In this document: in pieces, positions 16,599-24,309 of the stretch
How positions within the stretch are numbered: position 1 is the first letter of the stretch
How the letters are laid out: every line of letters starts with the position of its first letter
NCBI RefSeq assembly: GCF_002931055.1
Contig: NZ_PSXX01000001.1
Coordinates: forward strand, 844,034-908,033
Direction of reading: 5' to 3'
DNA length: 64,000 bases
DNA from: Pseudoclavibacter sp. AY1H1
GTDB lineage: Bacteria > Actinomycetota > Actinomycetes > Actinomycetales > Microbacteriaceae
Position numbers and translations under genes: made by a program
Notes under the pieces: generated by a model
Databases searched by the model: none
Told to the model about the DNA's origin: nothing
What the model saw: the letters and a program-made list of their open reading frames with translations, nothing else

Positions 16599-16782
16599 GG
16601 CCAGAGCCTAGATCCAGTGAGAGGAAAACTCACCAGAAAAGATTGGTGGAGGACTCTGGAATTGCACCAGACAAGGCGTCTCAAGAACGCATCCCCCAAG
16701 GATTCGAGTGTAAGCCCATGATCGTTCCGGGAGCAAGTTGGAAACGCCGAGAACGGATGCGAGAACCGGCGCTTTCCACTCG

Positions 16783-17115
16783 TCAGCCGCCGCGCTTCTG
16801 CGCATCGAGATCCCACACGAGCCCGAGCGGGGAGAAGCCCTCCTCACCATCGGAGTCTCGATACAACTCGACGAAGCGTCCGATGTCCTCCTGCCAGCTC
16901 ACATTCGCGGGATCGACGTCGAGCGCGGCGATGGCCGCATCCCAGTCATCGCAGATCACGTCGTGGAAGAGCCGATGCCCGGAGCGGAAGATCGTCCAGC
17001 TACGGATGCCGACCCGGTCGAACGCGGCCATGAGCTCGTCAGGCACGACGGCGTGGCTGGCGCGGTACCCCTCGATCGATCCCGGCTTGATCTCCGAGTG
17101 GAGCGCGACCCTCAT
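16783..17115 (-). CDS. L-rhamnose mutarotase family protein
   Basis: A 110-residue small ferredoxin-like-fold enzyme of the RhaM/DUF718 family, which interconverts the alpha and beta anomers of L-rhamnose or a related sugar. The family stretches RVALHSEIKPGSIEGYRASH at the N-terminus, IRSWTIFRSGHRLFHDV in the middle and NVSWQEDIGRFVELY near the end are present. ATG 17115 starts the family-typical N-terminus; longer in-frame versions add unrelated sequence. No rhamnose genes are adjacent, so it stands alone here. Confidence 0.85.
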   Translation of the reverse strand: MRVALHSEIKPGSIEGYRASHAVVPDELMAAFDRVGIRSWTIFRSGHRLFHDVICDDWDAAIAALDVDPANVSWQEDIGRFVELYRDSDGEEGFSPLGLVWDLDAQKRGG

Positions 17116-17247
17116 CGTGAGACTCGCATCCGGCGCTCGCCGCGGGCTGCAGCACACGTCTCGTCTCGAAGAAGGGCTCCATCGGTAGCTTCCATACTCG
17201 AATGCTAACGACATCGTGCCCCGCGGGAGCGCAGCACAGGGCATGCA

Positions 17248-17287
17248 GAATGGCCCAGCCACCGCGGGAGCGGTGACTGGACCATTC
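17248..17287 (-). terminator. Hairpin terminator after the TspO-like gene
   Basis: Arms 17248-17265 and 17270-17287 pair over 18 positions around GGGA. The two imperfect positions are C-A on the plus strand but G-U wobbles in minus-strand RNA, so the structure is intact only for a minus-strand transcript. It starts 12 nt after the TspO-like stop. No T-tract. Confidence 0.55.
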
Positions 17288-17298
17288 GAGGCAAGGAC

Positions 17299-18099
17299 CT
17301 AGGCCAGGGCGGCCTGCTGGTTGCTCGCGTTGCGCGAGTCGATCGACTTGGCGAGCACACCCGTGACGGCGATGAGGATCGCGACCGCGAGGGCGACGAC
17401 GCCGACGAGCGTCGACTCGGGTGCATCCGCGAGCCGCCCGAAGCCAACCCAGGCGACACCCCAGATGATGGCCGCCGACACGGCGAGGTTCTTCCATCGC
17501 CACACGTAGAACGTCGCGAGTCCGAGGACGGCGATGAGGGCCGCGGTGGTCGAGATCTCGCCGAGCGTGCTCTCCGCAGCCACCCCGGTCGAGACGATGG
17601 CCGCCCCGAGGTTCGCGAGGGTCGCAACCGACACCCAGCCGAGGTAGAGGCCGAAGGTCGTGTCGACCGCGAGGCGCTCGCCCCAGTTCTCGGCAGGGCG
17701 CGCGGCGATGCGGCTCACCAGCGCGATGCACACGGCGAGCAGCGCGACGATGACGACGACGCTCACCCAGATCAGGCCGAACTGAGTGACAAGGAGCCAT
17801 CCGGCGTTCAGGAGCATCGACAGCGCGGCCAGCCAGCCCGTGGAGCGAGCCTTGGCCGACGTGGCCTGCTTCGGCAGCCACTGCCAGACGACGTAGGCGA
17901 ACAGGCCGAGGTAGATGACCGACCAGATCGAGAAGGCCGTGCCGGCCGGGGCGATGAGCGTTGCGTCGGCGGAGAGGTTGCCGCTCGACGATTGATTGAC
18001 CTCAGTGCCGCCGAAGAGACCCACCCCGTAGAGGGTCCCGACGACGCAGAGGATTCCGGAGACGGTCACGAACAGACGGCGGAGAAGATCGGAGGACAT
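17299..18099 (-). CDS. TspO/MBR-related tryptophan-rich membrane protein
   Basis: A 266-residue membrane protein with eight or so hydrophobic segments, related to the TspO/MBR family. Landmarks are APAGTAFSIWSVIYLGLFAY, NAGWLLVTQFG, and YLGWVSVATLANLG. It is longer than bacterial TspO (about 160 residues), as in other actinobacterial members. TspO proteins bind porphyrins and tryptophan-rich ligands; in this subgroup the role is unknown. ATG at 18099. A strong terminator lies between it and the upstream gene, so it has its own promoter in the roughly 90 nt before the start. Confidence 0.8.
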   Translation of the reverse strand: MSSDLLRRLFVTVSGILCVVGTLYGVGLFGGTEVNQSSSGNLSADATLIAPAGTAFSIWSVIYLGLFAYVVWQWLPKQATSAKARSTGWLAALSMLLNAGWLLVTQFGLIWVSVVVIVALLAVCIALVSRIAARPAENWGERLAVDTTFGLYLGWVSVATLANLGAAIVSTGVAAESTLGEISTTAALIAVLGLATFYVWRWKNLAVSAAIIWGVAWVGFGRLADAPESTLVGVVALAVAILIAVTGVLAKSIDSRNASNQQAALA

Positions 18100-18185
18100 G
18101 CAAAGAAGCTAAACGATCTAACTGAATGCGGCGTGGATGTTGACACTCTCGCGTGCCAGAGGCGATCGAGTCGCCGCAGCATGGG

Positions 18186-18236
18186 AAAACGCCCCCGACC
18201 ATGAACCGCACCGCGTGGTGCTCATGGTCGAGGGCG
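18186..18236 (-). terminator. Intrinsic terminator of the FMN-binding protein gene
   Basis: Arms CGCCCCCGACCATGA (18190-18204) and TCATGGTCGAGGGCG (18222-18236) pair with one mismatch. The enclosed bases form a second small hairpin (GCACC-gcgt-GGTGC). On the minus strand the stem is followed directly by TTTT (18186-18189). This is a textbook intrinsic terminator 36 nt after the stop of the gene at 18273-18797. Confidence 0.8.
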
Positions 18237-18272
18237 TCAGCGGAGTCCGGCTCCGAGCCGCCCGCGTGCCTG

Positions 18273-18797
18273 TTACAGCTCGACCTTGCCGCTGTCACCC
18301 TCGATGGGCTCTCCGGAGACCCTCGACTTGATGAAGCTGAAGACCGTCGCGATGCGGCCGCCCGGGGTGTCCCAGTACTCGCCACCGCTCGCCGTGAACT
18401 TCAGGACGCCCACGTTCGGGTCCTCGGGGCCGTCAGGGAACCACGCCTCGGCCGCAGGGTTCCAGAGCTCGCGCAGCTTCTCCGGCGCATCCACGACCCC
18501 CGCCGTCCCGGAGAGCGAGACCCACGAGTCGTTCGAGCTCAGTGAGACCCCGGCGCGAGCATCCGCTGCGAGGTTGCGGACCGTCGTCGAGTCCTTCTGG
18601 ATGAGGAACCACAGGTCGCCGTCGAACTCCGCCTCCTGAATCGTGAGCGGATGCGCGACCAGCGACCCCGAGCCCTCGATCGTCGTGAGCATGGCGAAGC
18701 GGAACTCCTTGACGAGCTTCGCGATCTTCGCAACCTCGTCGGCATGCGAAGCGTTCGAGTGGGTTCCGTGGCCGTCGTGCGTCGTGTGGTCGGTCAT
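18273..18797 (-). CDS. Pyridoxamine 5'-phosphate oxidase-fold protein (general stress protein 26 type)
   Basis: A 174-residue split-barrel flavin-binding protein. After a His-rich N-terminus (residues 1-17) come the fold landmarks FRFAMLTTIEGSGSLVAHPL, DGDLWFLIQKDSTTVRNLAA and SWVSLSGTAGVVDAPEKLREL, ending near EYWDTPGGRIATVFSFIKSR. Family members bind FMN or F420 and serve as reductases or stress proteins; the substrate is unknown. Single gene with its own terminator downstream. The 174-nt gap before it holds two small G/C hairpins but no clear promoter. Confidence 0.85.
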   Translation of the reverse strand: MTDHTTHDGHGTHSNASHADEVAKIAKLVKEFRFAMLTTIEGSGSLVAHPLTIQEAEFDGDLWFLIQKDSTTVRNLAADARAGVSLSSNDSWVSLSGTAGVVDAPEKLRELWNPAAEAWFPDGPEDPNVGVLKFTASGGEYWDTPGGRIATVFSFIKSRVSGEPIEGDSGKVEL

Positions 18798-18971
18798 GTG
18801 TTGCTCCTCGGGGGATCAGATCGTGCGCGTCGTCGCGCCCGTCGTCGGGCGCTCCCGCTGACGGGACCCGGCGAACGTACGCACGGGGCCTCCGAATCCC
18901 CCTCGTGTCTCCCGGATGCCCGCCGTGCACTCCCGGCGCGGCGCCTGGGAGCGAGACGAAAGGCGTGTGCT

Positions 18972-19955
18972 CTAGCGGCGAGCGCCGTAGCCGATCAGCT
19001 CGCGCAGCCAGCCGACACCCTTCACGGTCGCGCCGACCGCCGCGACGCGTTCGCTGAGCTCGCGATCGCTCGTGGCGACCGTCACGGTCTCGCCCCCATC
19101 GACCCGGCGACGTGCCTCATCGACGATCGCGTCGTCCCCTGACGCACTCGCGCGCACCACTCGAACCTGGGCGTGCTGTGCCTCGTCGTCCGACGGGCCG
19201 CGGATCTCCCGCGCGGCGCCCTCGACGACAACCGCGAACTCCGGGAACCAGCTCGTGCCACCCAGCCCCAGATCTTCGGCCGAGACGCCGGACGTCACCG
19301 ACGTGGATCCGGACGACACAGGTGAGGCCGCTCCGGCTCGAGCGAAGGCCTCGACCTTCGACAGCAGCCGCTCAGCTGCGCCCGCACGGTCCCGCCACCA
19401 ACCGTCGGGGACCGAGCCGACCACGTTCGCCGCGTCGACGACAACCGCCGGACGCACCTCGAGGGCGGCCCGCAGCGCAGGCCAGGAGGCTGCGAAGCCG
19501 TGGTGCAGCGGCAGCGTGTCCACCTCGTCGATGGGAACCCAGCGCAGCTCGAGGCTCTCCGCGTCGGCGATGACGGGATCGAACGGCTCGACGACGCGAG
19601 CGACGAGCGTCGTGTACCGCCAGAAGCCCAGCTCCAGCACGCTCGTGAAGAGCGGCGAGACGGAGCCGCACGGCACACCCGCTTCCTCTGCGGCCTCGCG
19701 GAGGGCGCCGACGGCCGGGGATTCGCCCTCGTGCAGCGCCCCGCCCGGGATGCCCCACGTGCCGCCGTGATGGCTCCACTCGGCGCGATGCTGGAGCAGG
19801 ATGCCGCGCTGCGGGTCGACGGCCACAAGCCCTGCGGCACCGAACCTGCCCCAGTAGCGCTGTCCGGTCTCGGAGTACACCCACGCGTCGCCGGGATCGC
19901 GCGGCCCATGCAGCAGGCGGCGCGAAACCTGGTTGCCGGCGGGGGAAGTCGTCAC
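18972..19955 (-). CDS. Nudix hydrolase fused to an NYN/PIN-like nuclease domain
   Basis: A 327-residue fusion. Residues 30-155 are a Nudix domain with the box GGALHEGESPAVGALREAAE, then EAG. Residues 165-325 are a NYN/PIN-like domain starting VVVDAANVVGSVPDGWWRDR, with further acidic positions in SGDDAIVDEA and VATSDRELSERV, the layout of metal-dependent RNases. Proteins of this type are often annotated simply as NTP pyrophosphohydrolase. GTG 19955 is used; upstream in-frame codons give no recognisable sequence. The pairing hints at joint processing of nucleotides and RNA ends, which is inference. Confidence 0.75.
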   Translation of the reverse strand: MTTSPAGNQVSRRLLHGPRDPGDAWVYSETGQRYWGRFGAAGLVAVDPQRGILLQHRAEWSHHGGTWGIPGGALHEGESPAVGALREAAEEAGVPCGSVSPLFTSVLELGFWRYTTLVARVVEPFDPVIADAESLELRWVPIDEVDTLPLHHGFAASWPALRAALEVRPAVVVDAANVVGSVPDGWWRDRAGAAERLLSKVEAFARAGAASPVSSGSTSVTSGVSAEDLGLGGTSWFPEFAVVVEGAAREIRGPSDDEAQHAQVRVVRASASGDDAIVDEARRRVDGGETVTVATSDRELSERVAAVGATVKGVGWLRELIGYGARR

Positions 19956-20139
19956 CCCGCCAGCTTCACACGGCGCGGCTCCGCTGCCAAGAGCCCAGCC
20001 AGACGGGCGTAACAGATGCTCTCGCATGGACCGTGCGGACGAGGGGCGACTCCGCAGACGTGCAGCCTGTGGACGCGCCCCTTCCACAGGCGAGAGGGCA
20101 GCGCGGTTCCGGCCCGTTCGTCGCGCGCACACTCGTCGC

Positions 20140-20565
20140 ATGACAGCGATCCCAGCCCCGATGACCGAGCCCATCATCACCGACGAGGAGGTGCTCCGTC
20201 ACGTGACCGGCCTCGTCGGAGAGGCCTATCGGCGCCAGCTCTGGCTCATGTTCCTCGACGCCGACGACCTCGCCCTCCCAGTGCTCATGCCGATCGAGGC
20301 CTACCCGAACAGGCCCACGTATCCGCACCTCGAGAAGATCGCCGGCGCCATCGCCGAGATGGTCGCCGAGCTGCGGGCCGCGAGCATCATCCTCACGTGG
20401 GAGCGGCCAGGCCCTGGCGCCTCCACGCCAGACGAGCGGCTGTGGGCAGCCGCTCTCGGCATCGCGTGCGAGGTGCGCGAGCTCTCCGTGCGCGCGCAGC
20501 TCCTCGCATCGCGCGAGGGCGTGCGCCATTTCGACAAGGCCGAGTACTTCGCCGTGGCGGCGTGA
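20140..20565 (+). CDS. Conserved hypothetical actinobacterial protein
   Basis: A 141-residue soluble protein of a type common in Microbacteriaceae and relatives: IITDEEVLRHVTGLVGEAYR, RQLWLMFLDADDLALPVLMP, AASIILTWERPG, and a C-terminal EVRELSVRAQLLASREGVR. No catalytic motif is visible. ATG 20140 is taken; ATG 20161 is also in frame. Divergent from the Nudix-NYN gene across 184 nt. Its function is unknown. Confidence 0.75.
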   Translation: MTAIPAPMTEPIITDEEVLRHVTGLVGEAYRRQLWLMFLDADDLALPVLMPIEAYPNRPTYPHLEKIAGAIAEMVAELRAASIILTWERPGPGASTPDERLWAAALGIACEVRELSVRAQLLASREGVRHFDKAEYFAVAA

Positions 20566-20604
20566 CCGATGCTCACGCTCCCTCCGAGGCTGTCGACAGA
20601 GGTC

Positions 20605-20670
20605 ACACGAACCGTGGCGGCGACACGAACCGCGGCGGCCACAGCAACCGCAGCGGCGACACGGTCCGCC
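20605..20670. repeat. Degenerate 18-nt tandem repeat
   Basis: Three and a half units of about 18 nt (ACACGAACCGTGGCGGCG at 20605-20622, then 20623-20640 and 20641-20658, and a partial unit) lie between the hypothetical gene and the convergent end of helR. No gene product is expected. It may be a simple slippage-derived repeat. Confidence 0.6.
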
Positions 20671-20673
20671 GAG

Positions 20674-22860
20674 TCAGTCGGTGGTCAGCACCACGAGGCG
20701 CTGCGTGGCCCGGGTCATGGCGACGTACCGGTCGACGGCACCCTCGATCCCGGTCCCGAACTGCTCGGGATCCACGAGCACGACCAGGTCGAACTCGAGG
20801 CCCTTCGCCGTCTCCGGAGTGAGCGAGCGCACCCGGCCTCGGTTGTCGAACTCGACTCCGCTCGGGCCATCACCGCCACCGCTCCCGCCCCCGACGGCCG
20901 TGATGACGCAGGCGATTCCCTCGAGGTTCTCGTCCAGCCACACATCCAGCACCTGCTGGAGGTCAGCGACCGATCCGTGCACGACGGGCAGCCCGCTGCT
21001 GCGCACCGACACCGGAACGTTGGCATCCGGCAGCGCCGCCAGGATGACGGGCGCAGCCTCAGCCATGACCTCCTCCGGCGTGCGGTAGTTGATCGTGAGC
21101 TGCGCCACCTCGACCTTCGGCAGGCCGATGCCTCGCAGACGCTCCTCCCACGTCTCGCGGAAGCCGTGCCTCGCCTGCGCCCGGTCGCCGACGACCGTGA
21201 AGCTGCGCGAGGGGCACCGCGCAAGCAGCATCGCCCACTCGGCATCGGTGAGCTCCTGCGCCTCGTCGATCACCACGTGCGCGAAGGGGCCAGCCAGCTC
21301 GTCGAAGTCGACCGGGGGCAGGGAATCCTCGTCGATGAGCGAGTGCTGCGCATCCTCGACCCGGAGCATCGTGACGACACCCTCGCCGTCGTCGTCGCCC
21401 TCGATGAGGTTGTCGACCACGTGCGACATGTGCTCCTGCTGCGACACCAGTGCCTCGGCCCGCCGGGCCCGCTGCCGGAACTCGTTCGGGTCGCCCGTGA
21501 GTCGCCTCGCCGCGTCGATGAGCGGGAGATCCGAGACGGTCCACGAGCGAGCATCCGCCCGCTGCAGCGCCCGAACCTGTTCAGCGCTCAGCTCAGGGGC
21601 GCACCACTGCAGGTACGCCGGCACCGACCAGAGGTCGGCGATCACGGAAGCCGGGTCGAGCAGCGGCCACGCCTTCGCGAACGCGGCCCGCAACCGCTCA
21701 TCACGCACCAGCGACGCCCGCACCGCGTGCTCGGAAGCCTGCGGCGAGCGCTTGTCGACGAGGAGCCGCAGCACCTCCTCCCACACCTGCTCACGAGCCT
21801 CGTTGTGCGTGAGCCCGGGCTCGTACGCCACGAACGCCTCCGCCCAGTCGCGGGCATCCAGGGTCAGCTCCTGCGAGTCCGTCGTCGTCACCGAGAACGG
21901 CGCCCGCGGTGGACGCTGGTGGTACCGCACCGCCTTGCCCACGGCCCGCACCAGGTCGAGCGACGACTTCAGCCGGGCGACGGATGCATCGGTCTCCTCC
22001 CGCGCGTCGGCCCCCTCCGGGAGCAGGTCCCGGAGCGTGCACAGCTGCACGCTGTCCTCGCCGAGGCTCGGCAGCACGTTCGCCACATAGTTCAGGTACG
22101 GGCGGCTCGGGCCCACGAACAGCACCCCGCCGCGCCCCTGCTTGAAGCGGGGGTCCGAGTACAGCAGGAACGCCGTGCGGTGCAGCGCCACAACCGTCTT
22201 GCCGGTGCCGGGCCCGCCATCCACGACCAGCGCGCCCCGCGAAGGGGCACGGATGATCGCGTCCTGATCGGCCTGGATCGTGCCGAGCACGTCGCGCATC
22301 TCCCCCGACCTCGCCGACCCGAGACTCGCGATGAACGACGACTGGTCGTCCAGTGCCACACGGCCGACGAGATCTCCGGGCACAAACACCTCATCCCAGT
22401 AGTCGACGACCCGCTCCACGTTCCAGCGGTACCGACGGCGACTCGCCAGGCCGAGCGGATTCGCGTGCGTCGCCGCAAAGAAGGGCTCAGCCGCCGGCAC
22501 ACGCCAGTCGATGAGCAGTCGACGCCCGGCCTCGTCGGCGAGACCGAACCGGCCGACGTACACGTCGGGCGAACCATCCGCCGGCGTCATGCGCCCCAAG
22601 CACGCATCGACCCCGAAGCGCTCCAGGCCACGCAGCTGACGCGACAGGCGATGGATCTCCGTATCCCGATCGAGCGCCTGCTGCCCCGCGCCACCCTCCG
22701 TCAGCCGCAGCTCGTCGAGCCGCGCCGCGAGCTCGCCCTTCTGCAGGGCCAGCGCCTCAGCGACCGCAGCGAACTGCTCAGCATCAGCACCCACCAGTTC
22801 CGGGTCGGACTTGAAAGAAAGGTGGGGCGGGAGGGCAAAGACTTCAGCAGAAGATGTCAC
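20674..22860 (-). CDS. helR: RNA polymerase recycling motor ATPase HelR (rifamycin protection)
   Basis: A 728-residue UvrD/HelD-like ATPase of the HelR type. It has the characteristic N-terminus (FALPPHLSFKSDPELVGADA), a coiled region to residue 80, then FGVDACLGRMTPADGSPDVY and LIDWRVPAAEPFFAATHANP. Walker A GGPGTGKT (K221), VIDEAQE, the Q-rich ALTPETAKGLEFD-type motif and YVAMTRA complete a superfamily 1 motor. HelR removes stalled or rifamycin-bound RNA polymerase from DNA and gives rifamycin tolerance. GTG start; a rifamycin-associated element lies 25 nt upstream. The 3' end faces a degenerate repeat. Confidence 0.9.
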   Translation of the reverse strand: MTSSAEVFALPPHLSFKSDPELVGADAEQFAAVAEALALQKGELAARLDELRLTEGGAGQQALDRDTEIHRLSRQLRGLERFGVDACLGRMTPADGSPDVYVGRFGLADEAGRRLLIDWRVPAAEPFFAATHANPLGLASRRRYRWNVERVVDYWDEVFVPGDLVGRVALDDQSSFIASLGSARSGEMRDVLGTIQADQDAIIRAPSRGALVVDGGPGTGKTVVALHRTAFLLYSDPRFKQGRGGVLFVGPSRPYLNYVANVLPSLGEDSVQLCTLRDLLPEGADAREETDASVARLKSSLDLVRAVGKAVRYHQRPPRAPFSVTTTDSQELTLDARDWAEAFVAYEPGLTHNEAREQVWEEVLRLLVDKRSPQASEHAVRASLVRDERLRAAFAKAWPLLDPASVIADLWSVPAYLQWCAPELSAEQVRALQRADARSWTVSDLPLIDAARRLTGDPNEFRQRARRAEALVSQQEHMSHVVDNLIEGDDDGEGVVTMLRVEDAQHSLIDEDSLPPVDFDELAGPFAHVVIDEAQELTDAEWAMLLARCPSRSFTVVGDRAQARHGFRETWEERLRGIGLPKVEVAQLTINYRTPEEVMAEAAPVILAALPDANVPVSVRSSGLPVVHGSVADLQQVLDVWLDENLEGIACVITAVGGGSGGGDGPSGVEFDNRGRVRSLTPETAKGLEFDLVVLVDPEQFGTGIEGAVDRYVAMTRATQRLVVLTTD

Positions 22861-22870
22861 GATCGCTCAT
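22844..22870 (-). other. Short ORF overlapping the helR start
   Basis: ATG 22870 encodes MSDRDIFC and stops at 22844, in a different frame from helR, whose GTG (22860) lies inside it. GAGG sits 7-8 nt before ATG 22870, a better ribosome site than that of the helR GTG. It may be a translated leader that tunes helR, or chance. Confidence 0.3.
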
Positions 22871-22884
22871 TCTGGTGCCTCGAC

Positions 22885-22904
22885 GGGGCCTTGCGGCAAG
22901 CCCC
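22885..22904 (-). promoter_or_regulatory. Rifamycin-associated element (RAE) upstream of helR
   Basis: GGGGCCTTGCGGCAAGCCCC on the plus strand (GGGGCTTGCCGCAAGGCCCC on the helR strand) is an inverted repeat of two 9-nt arms with a bulged base. It matches the RAE motif as I remember it, found before rifamycin-resistance genes including helR. It lies between the FUSC stop (22912) and the helR GTG. A minus-strand TTATAA just upstream (22912-22917) could be the -10 box. Confidence 0.8.
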
Positions 22905-22911
22905 TGGTGAT

Positions 22912-24087
22912 TTATAACTTGGAAGAGGCAGGCAGGCGCTCGAGAACCACCGCGATCGCCACCGCGACAGCCACCCCGATGAGCGTCTCCACACCCCGCT
23001 CGAGCAGCAGCTGGCCGGCCGAGACATCCCCCGCGAGGCGCCCCATGACCAGCACAAGCGGCGTCAGGAACAGCAGCCCCAGCGTGTAGTTGCGCACGAT
23101 GAACAGCTCGACCCCACCCTGCAGGGCGATCACCAGCAGCACCACGACCAGGCCGCTCGGCTCGAACGCCATCAGCACGGCCGCCGCCCCGAGGCCGAGC
23201 ACCGTCCCCACAAGCCGATGCGTCGCCCGCAGCACCCGATGGAACCCCGTCGCCGCTGACAGACCGGCGATCGCGGACACCATCGCCCAGTACGGATGCC
23301 CGATGCCGATCAGCAGCGGAATCGCCCCAGCCACCAGCGTGCCGACCGCGAACATCCACGCACGCCCCAGCGGCGTCGACCTCGCCGGACGAACCGACCT
23401 GATCGACCCCGTCGACAGCGAACCCACAGCGGAGGCCCCCGAGGCGGGTGCACCCGTAGCGGAGGCCCCCGAGGCGGCTGGTCCCGAGAAAGCTGGCCCC
23501 GGAGCCTGAGCAGGAGCACCGGCCCCGCCGCCAGCAGCGCGCGCCGCTCGGCCCCTGTCCACGAGCTCCCCGACCGCGCCGAACACGAGGCCGAGGAGCA
23601 GCGACCACACGGCCGTCACGACGGCCACGCCGAGACCGCGCAGCAGCACCGCCCCGTCCACCGCGAGCGCCGCGATCGCGGCGAGGGCGAAGATCTGGAA
23701 CATGGGGCCGGGAGGCGCCCACCGCACCCGGTCGCCGAGGAGGGACATGAGGAACGCCCATGCGGCGGCGATGGGCAGCACGAGCAGCCCGCGCTCGGGC
23801 GACAAGGAAATGAGCGCACCCACCCCGACGGAGACGAGCAGCGCCCCCGCGGCGATCGACTGCAGCCGGAGGCGAGCGAAGACGTCCAGCCCGCGACCGT
23901 AGACGCTCGTGAATGCGCCGAACACGGCGAAGATCGCCAGCTGCATGGATCCGGTCGCCCACAGGAGCACCAGTGGCGCGCCGATCGCCAGCGCAACCCG
24001 CAGCGCCACCCAGTGGTCACGTCGGTAGGGCCCCATCGTCACGAGGTCGCGCCAGCCAGGAATCAGCTCGTGTCGGGAAAAAGGCAT
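22912..24087 (-). CDS. FUSC family (aromatic-acid exporter-like) membrane protein
   Basis: A protein of about 391 residues with two bundles of membrane helices (residues 25-185 and 240-385) joined by a cytoplasmic Gly/Ala/Pro-rich linker. That is the layout of fusaric-acid-resistance/YccS-like transporters, which export aromatic carboxylates. Motifs include GSMQLAIFAVFGAFTSVYG and HPYWAMVSAIAGLSAATGFH followed by RVLRATHRLVGTVLG, typical of the FUSC_2 repeat. ATG 24087 is preferred; a GTG at 24132 is in frame. The linker contains a 30-nt tandem repeat. It ends 51 nt before helR on the same strand. Confidence 0.85.
   Translation of the reverse strand: MPFSRHELIPGWRDLVTMGPYRRDHWVALRVALAIGAPLVLLWATGSMQLAIFAVFGAFTSVYGRGLDVFARLRLQSIAAGALLVSVGVGALISLSPERGLLVLPIAAAWAFLMSLLGDRVRWAPPGPMFQIFALAAIAALAVDGAVLLRGLGVAVVTAVWSLLLGLVFGAVGELVDRGRAARAAGGGAGAPAQAPGPAFSGPAASGASATGAPASGASAVGSLSTGSIRSVRPARSTPLGRAWMFAVGTLVAGAIPLLIGIGHPYWAMVSAIAGLSAATGFHRVLRATHRLVGTVLGLGAAAVLMAFEPSGLVVVLLVIALQGGVELFIVRNYTLGLLFLTPLVLVMGRLAGDVSAGQLLLERGVETLIGVAVAVAIAVVLERLPASSKL
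23428..23477. repeat. 30-nt tandem repeat within the FUSC gene
   Basis: AGCGGAGGCCCCCGAGGCGG occurs at 23428-23447 and again at 23458-23477, a 30-nt period. It encodes Ala/Ser/Gly-rich repeats (ASGAS units) in the linker between the two membrane halves, a place where length change would be tolerated. Confidence 0.7.
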
Positions 24088-24152
24088 TGCGCCATTATCT
24101 CCCCGCCCTGGGGACTTCTCCCCGTCTGCCACCCCTGACCACGTCCCCGAAC

Positions 24153-24171
24153 TTAAGATAGGCTCGCCTTA
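24153..24171 (+). promoter_or_regulatory. Iron box (DtxR/IdeR family operator)
   Basis: TTAAGATAGGCTCGCCTTA closely follows the DtxR/IdeR/DmdR operator consensus (TTAGGTTAGGCTAACCTAA type). It lies about 140 nt before the siderophore-binding protein gene, and TAAGAT within it could be the -10 box. The Fe(II)-bound repressor would shut off the operon under iron sufficiency. Confidence 0.82.
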
Positions 24172-24309
24172 CTCAAAGCCGAGTCGCGTTGGACGTTCAG
24201 CGCGACGCGCAGGCTTGGCCCGTCCGCCCCCAAAGCGCCCGTGCGGCCCCTGCAACGGCTCCACTCTCTGTGCGCGCAGCACAGCACATCCCCGAACCGA
24301 GGATCCGCC

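Noticed and set aside
20569..22917. 782-codon open frame on the plus strand opposite helR
   Set aside because: It is the complement of a clear helR gene. Its text is Arg/His/Pro-rich with no family signature, as expected from high-GC antisense frames.
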